DNA of 26,222 nt from JAYZDP01 sp036337765. Lineage in GTDB: Bacteria > Acidobacteriota > Thermoanaerobaculia > Multivoradales > Multivoraceae. Both the position numbers and the translations under genes were made by a program. The notes below the pieces were generated by a model. That model did not search any database and was not told the DNA's origin. It saw only the letters and a program-made list of their open reading frames with translations. The DNA is taken from NCBI GenBank assembly GCA_036337765.1, contig JAYZDP010000163.1:1-26222 (forward strand), read 5' to 3'. Positions 24,463 through 26,222 of this stretch are shown piece after piece (within the stretch, counting starts at the first letter, position 1; every line of letters begins with the position of its first letter).

Positions 24463-25674
24463 TCAGGCCGGCGGCGAAGCGTAGGCTGGGAGCCACAAGA
24501 CCTCACACATCCCTCCTACCTCCGTTGGGCCGCTGCCCGCAGTGATTCGCACCAGTGCCGAGCCGCATGCGTAGCCAGCCAGGTCGTGCGAGCCCATTGG
24601 AAGGATCGGTCGGGCCAGCACCCGGCCGTTGTGCACCTCGACCTCGGCCGGAAGGAAGCGATCGCGGTCGCGCGCCGACGGCAGCGGCCCGACGAGCTCA
24701 GCTGCCACGGCGTCGCGCCAGAATCCGGTCTCGTGCCCCATCAGGGTGCGTAGCGCGGGTGCGACCAGGAGCCAGAAGCAGACCATGGCGGAGGCCGGGT
24801 TGCCGGGAAGTGCGAACACCCAGCCCTCGTCGTGCACAGCGGCGACCATCGGCTTGCCGGGCTGGATGGCCACCGCGTCGAAGAGCGGCCTGCAGCCCAG
24901 CTCGCCCAGCACCGCCTCGACGAAATCGAACTCGCCCATCGAAACGCCGCCAGTGAGGATCAGGACGTCGCTACGCAGTCCCTGCTCGACTCGATCTCGG
25001 AGCGTTCCGAGGTCGTCCGGAATGATGCCGAGCGAGCTTCCCGCGAGCCCGAGGCTGGCGAGCGCGGAGAGCAGGAAGTCTGTGTGGCTATCGCGCAGTT
25101 GGCCGGGCCCCGGCTCGATCTCGGGTGAGACGACCTCGTTGCCGGTCGTGGCGACCGTCACGCTCGGCCGTCCGACGATCCGGAGTTGCGCGTGACCGTG
25201 GGTTGCAACCAGCGCCAGGGCCCCGGATGTGAGTAGGGCGCCTCGGTCGAAGATTCGCGCGCCCTTGCGTACGATCTCTCCCTGGCGGCGGATGAAGGCT
25301 CCCGCCTCGGCCTCGGCTGCGAAGGTCACCCGGCCGTCGACCTCGGAGGTCTCCTCGACGGGAATGACGCGATCGCTCCCGGTGGGGATTGGCGCGCCGG
25401 TCATGATGCGCAGGGCCGCTGCCGCGTCCAGGGTCGCTCCCGGCGCATCTCCTGCGGCGACGATGCCTGCGACCTGCAGCGTCGTTCCTGCGCCGACGGC
25501 TCCGGCAATTGCGTACCCGTCCATGGCCGAGACGTCGTTGGCAGGGACGTCGATGGTCGCCTCGAGGGGCTCGGCAAGGATTCGGCCGATGGCAGCCCGA
25601 CGCGCGACGGTCTCCGGCGGCCGCGCGGCCAGGTGCTCGGCGACTTGCTGCCAGGCCTCTTCTGGAGCGATCAC
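24463..25674 (-). CDS. moeA: Molybdopterin molybdenumtransferase MoeA
   Basis: This 403-residue protein starts at GTG 25674 and has full MoeA length. Motifs run in order: VSAMDGYAIAG, IMTGAPIPTGSDRVIPVEE, VATTGNEVV, GQLRDSHTDFLLSAL, ILTGGVSMGEFDFVEAVL, AIQPGKPMVAAV, FALPGNPASAMV and a domain IV tail (GSHDLAGYACGSALVRI). MoeA inserts molybdate into adenylated molybdopterin to form Moco in the cytoplasm. The upstream divergent genes encode an FmdB-like zinc ribbon and an XdhC/CoxI-like protein, which fits assembly of a molybdenum hydroxylase. No Shine-Dalgarno site is obvious before the GTG. The VWA gene follows after nine bases. Confidence 0.95.
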   Translation of the reverse strand: MIAPEEAWQQVAEHLAARPPETVARRAAIGRILAEPLEATIDVPANDVSAMDGYAIAGAVGAGTTLQVAGIVAAGDAPGATLDAAAALRIMTGAPIPTGSDRVIPVEETSEVDGRVTFAAEAEAGAFIRRQGEIVRKGARIFDRGALLTSGALALVATHGHAQLRIVGRPSVTVATTGNEVVSPEIEPGPGQLRDSHTDFLLSALASLGLAGSSLGIIPDDLGTLRDRVEQGLRSDVLILTGGVSMGEFDFVEAVLGELGCRPLFDAVAIQPGKPMVAAVHDEGWVFALPGNPASAMVCFWLLVAPALRTLMGHETGFWRDAVAAELVGPLPSARDRDRFLPAEVEVHNGRVLARPILPMGSHDLAGYACGSALVRITAGSGPTEVGGMCEVLWLPAYASPPA

Positions 25675-25724
25675 GAGTTGTGTTCTTGGGGAGGATTCGA
25701 GCGAATCGACGATGCGCGCAATGG

Positions 25725-25730
25725 TATACT
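25725..25730 (+). promoter_or_regulatory. Possible -10 element for the FmdB-like gene
   Basis: TATACT, a close match to the sigma-70 -10 box, lies 36 bases before the FmdB-like ATG in an otherwise GC-rich region. No good -35 box sits 16-18 bases upstream. The core GTATAC is palindromic, so it could also serve the divergent moeA gene. Confidence 0.4.
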
Positions 25731-25766
25731 TTCGTCCCGTTTCCCCGGGTCAATCCCCAGCAGACA

Positions 25767-26099
25767 ATGCCTATCTACGAATACTTGTGCCAAGAGTGCG
25801 GCGATCGCTCGGAGACGCTCCAGAGCCTCAATGAGCCGCCGCTAACCGAGTGCTCCGCCTGCGGTGGCGAGCTGCGCAAGTTGCTGTCCGCCCCCGCCTT
25901 CCAGTTCAAGGGAACCGGTTGGTACGTCACTGACTACGCCAGAAAAGACAAGGGTGGCGACGCGCCCGAAAAGAAATCTGAAGAGTCGGGCTCCTCATCG
26001 GACTCCAGCTCGGACTCCGGCTCGGACTCCGGCTCGGATTCCACTTCGAGCTCGAAGAGCGAGAGCTTGTCGAAGGAGTCGGCGTCGAAGTCGGCTTGA
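25767..26099 (+). CDS. FmdB-family zinc ribbon protein with Ser/Asp-rich tail
   Basis: This 110-residue protein starts at ATG 25767. It opens with the standard FmdB signature: MPIYEYLCQECGDRSETLQS, with Cys8/Cys11 and Cys29/Cys32 (TECSACGGEL) forming a zinc ribbon, then FQFKGTGWYVTDYARK. The family is named for a gene near formylmethanofuran dehydrogenase and is proposed to be regulatory. The C-terminal half is disordered, rich in Ser, Asp, Glu and Lys, and contains tandem SDSG units. The next gene starts one base after the stop codon. Confidence 0.92.
   Translation: MPIYEYLCQECGDRSETLQSLNEPPLTECSACGGELRKLLSAPAFQFKGTGWYVTDYARKDKGGDAPEKKSEESGSSSDSSSDSGSDSGSDSTSSSKSESLSKESASKSA
25998..26045 (+). 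repeat. Four tandem 12-base repeats in the FmdB-like tail
   Basis: The unit TCGGACTCCGGC occurs four times in tandem, two exact (26010-26033) and two with small changes. It encodes Ser-Asp-Ser-(Ser/Gly/Gly/Thr). Such in-frame units can vary in number by replication slippage without breaking the frame. Confidence 0.85.
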
Positions 26100-26100
26100 C

Positions 26101-26222
26101 ATGGGGCAGGCAGTCTTTCGCAGTGTTCTCGGCGCCGCCGGGGACGCTATCGCCGGTGGCGGCAGGGTGGCTCTGTGTCAGATCGTCCGAACCGAGGGCT
26201 CTACGCCGGGCAAGCCTGGATG
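26101..26222 (+). CDS. XdhC/CoxI-family protein, N-terminal fragment (cut by window edge)
   Basis: The first 40 codons are seen, starting at ATG 26101, one base after the FmdB-like stop. The fragment contains RVALCQIVRTEGSTPGKPG, which matches the N-terminal 'VALATVVRTEGSTPRKPG' block of XdhC/CoxI proteins. These bind or sulfurate the molybdenum cofactor and hand it to xanthine dehydrogenase or CO dehydrogenase-type enzymes. The pairing with moeA across the divergent promoter region supports this call. Because only the start is visible, the exact subfamily cannot be told. Confidence 0.82.
   Translation, partial: MGQAVFRSVLGAAGDAIAGGGRVALCQIVRTEGSTPGKPG

Overview
The window is a dense, high-GC (about two thirds G+C by eye) bacterial chromosomal segment with no insertion sequence, prophage, CRISPR array, tRNA or rRNA that I can recognise. 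Several lipobox signal peptides, one apparently Tat-type, point to a Gram-negative (diderm) heterotroph. The TPR / CRTAC1-type beta-propeller / S9 peptidase cluster, the 'VWFA-related' protein and the DUF2911 protein resemble gene content of Acidobacteriota or Myxococcota-like uncultured lineages. This placement is an inference from gene content only.

Layout. (1) 1-5499, minus strand: an operon-like run TPR protein -> CRTAC1-like beta-propeller -> S9-family peptidase lipoprotein, the last truncated by the window edge. All three have export signals. (2) 5580-10936, plus strand: ACAD10/11-like acyl-CoA dehydrogenase, acyl-CoA ligase, a one-heme cytochrome c-type lipoprotein, an MDR reductase, and an endonuclease/exonuclease/phosphatase (EEP) protein fused to an HMA-like domain, with very short gaps or stop/start overlaps. 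An exported PQQ-like propeller protein follows (10975-12321). (3) 12289-14678, minus strand: quinone-oxidoreductase-like MDR enzyme and an APH-type kinase of the kind fused to ACAD in ACAD10/11. (4) 14856-16366, plus strand: a coiled-coil lipoprotein translationally coupled to an anchorless signal-peptidase-I-like protein; a DUF2911 protein lies opposite (16417-17022). (5) 17102-23851, plus strand: a tightly packed run of FabH-like ketoacyl synthase, GNAT protein, an unusual class III CoA-transferase, Tat-type amidase lipoprotein, SBP56-like propeller and SDR. (6) 23794-25674, minus strand: moeA followed by a C-terminally shortened VWA protein. (7) 25767-26222, plus strand: FmdB-like zinc ribbon and the start of an XdhC/CoxI-like protein. 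Together with moeA these suggest molybdoenzyme maturation.

Functional reading. Much of the window is acyl-CoA metabolism: activation (ligase), transfer (CoA-transferase), dehydrogenation (ACAD), condensation (FabH-like) and redox enzymes (SDR, two MDRs). The co-occurrence of a stand-alone ACAD11-type dehydrogenase and a stand-alone APH-type kinase with a ligase and SDR suggests a 4-hydroxyacyl-CoA pathway like the lva route, although the kinase has Glu in place of its catalytic Asp. The most unusual architectures are the EEP-HMA fusion, the rearranged CoA-transferase, the anchorless signal peptidase, and a GNAT gene whose homology begins upstream of any ATG, GTG or TTG codon.
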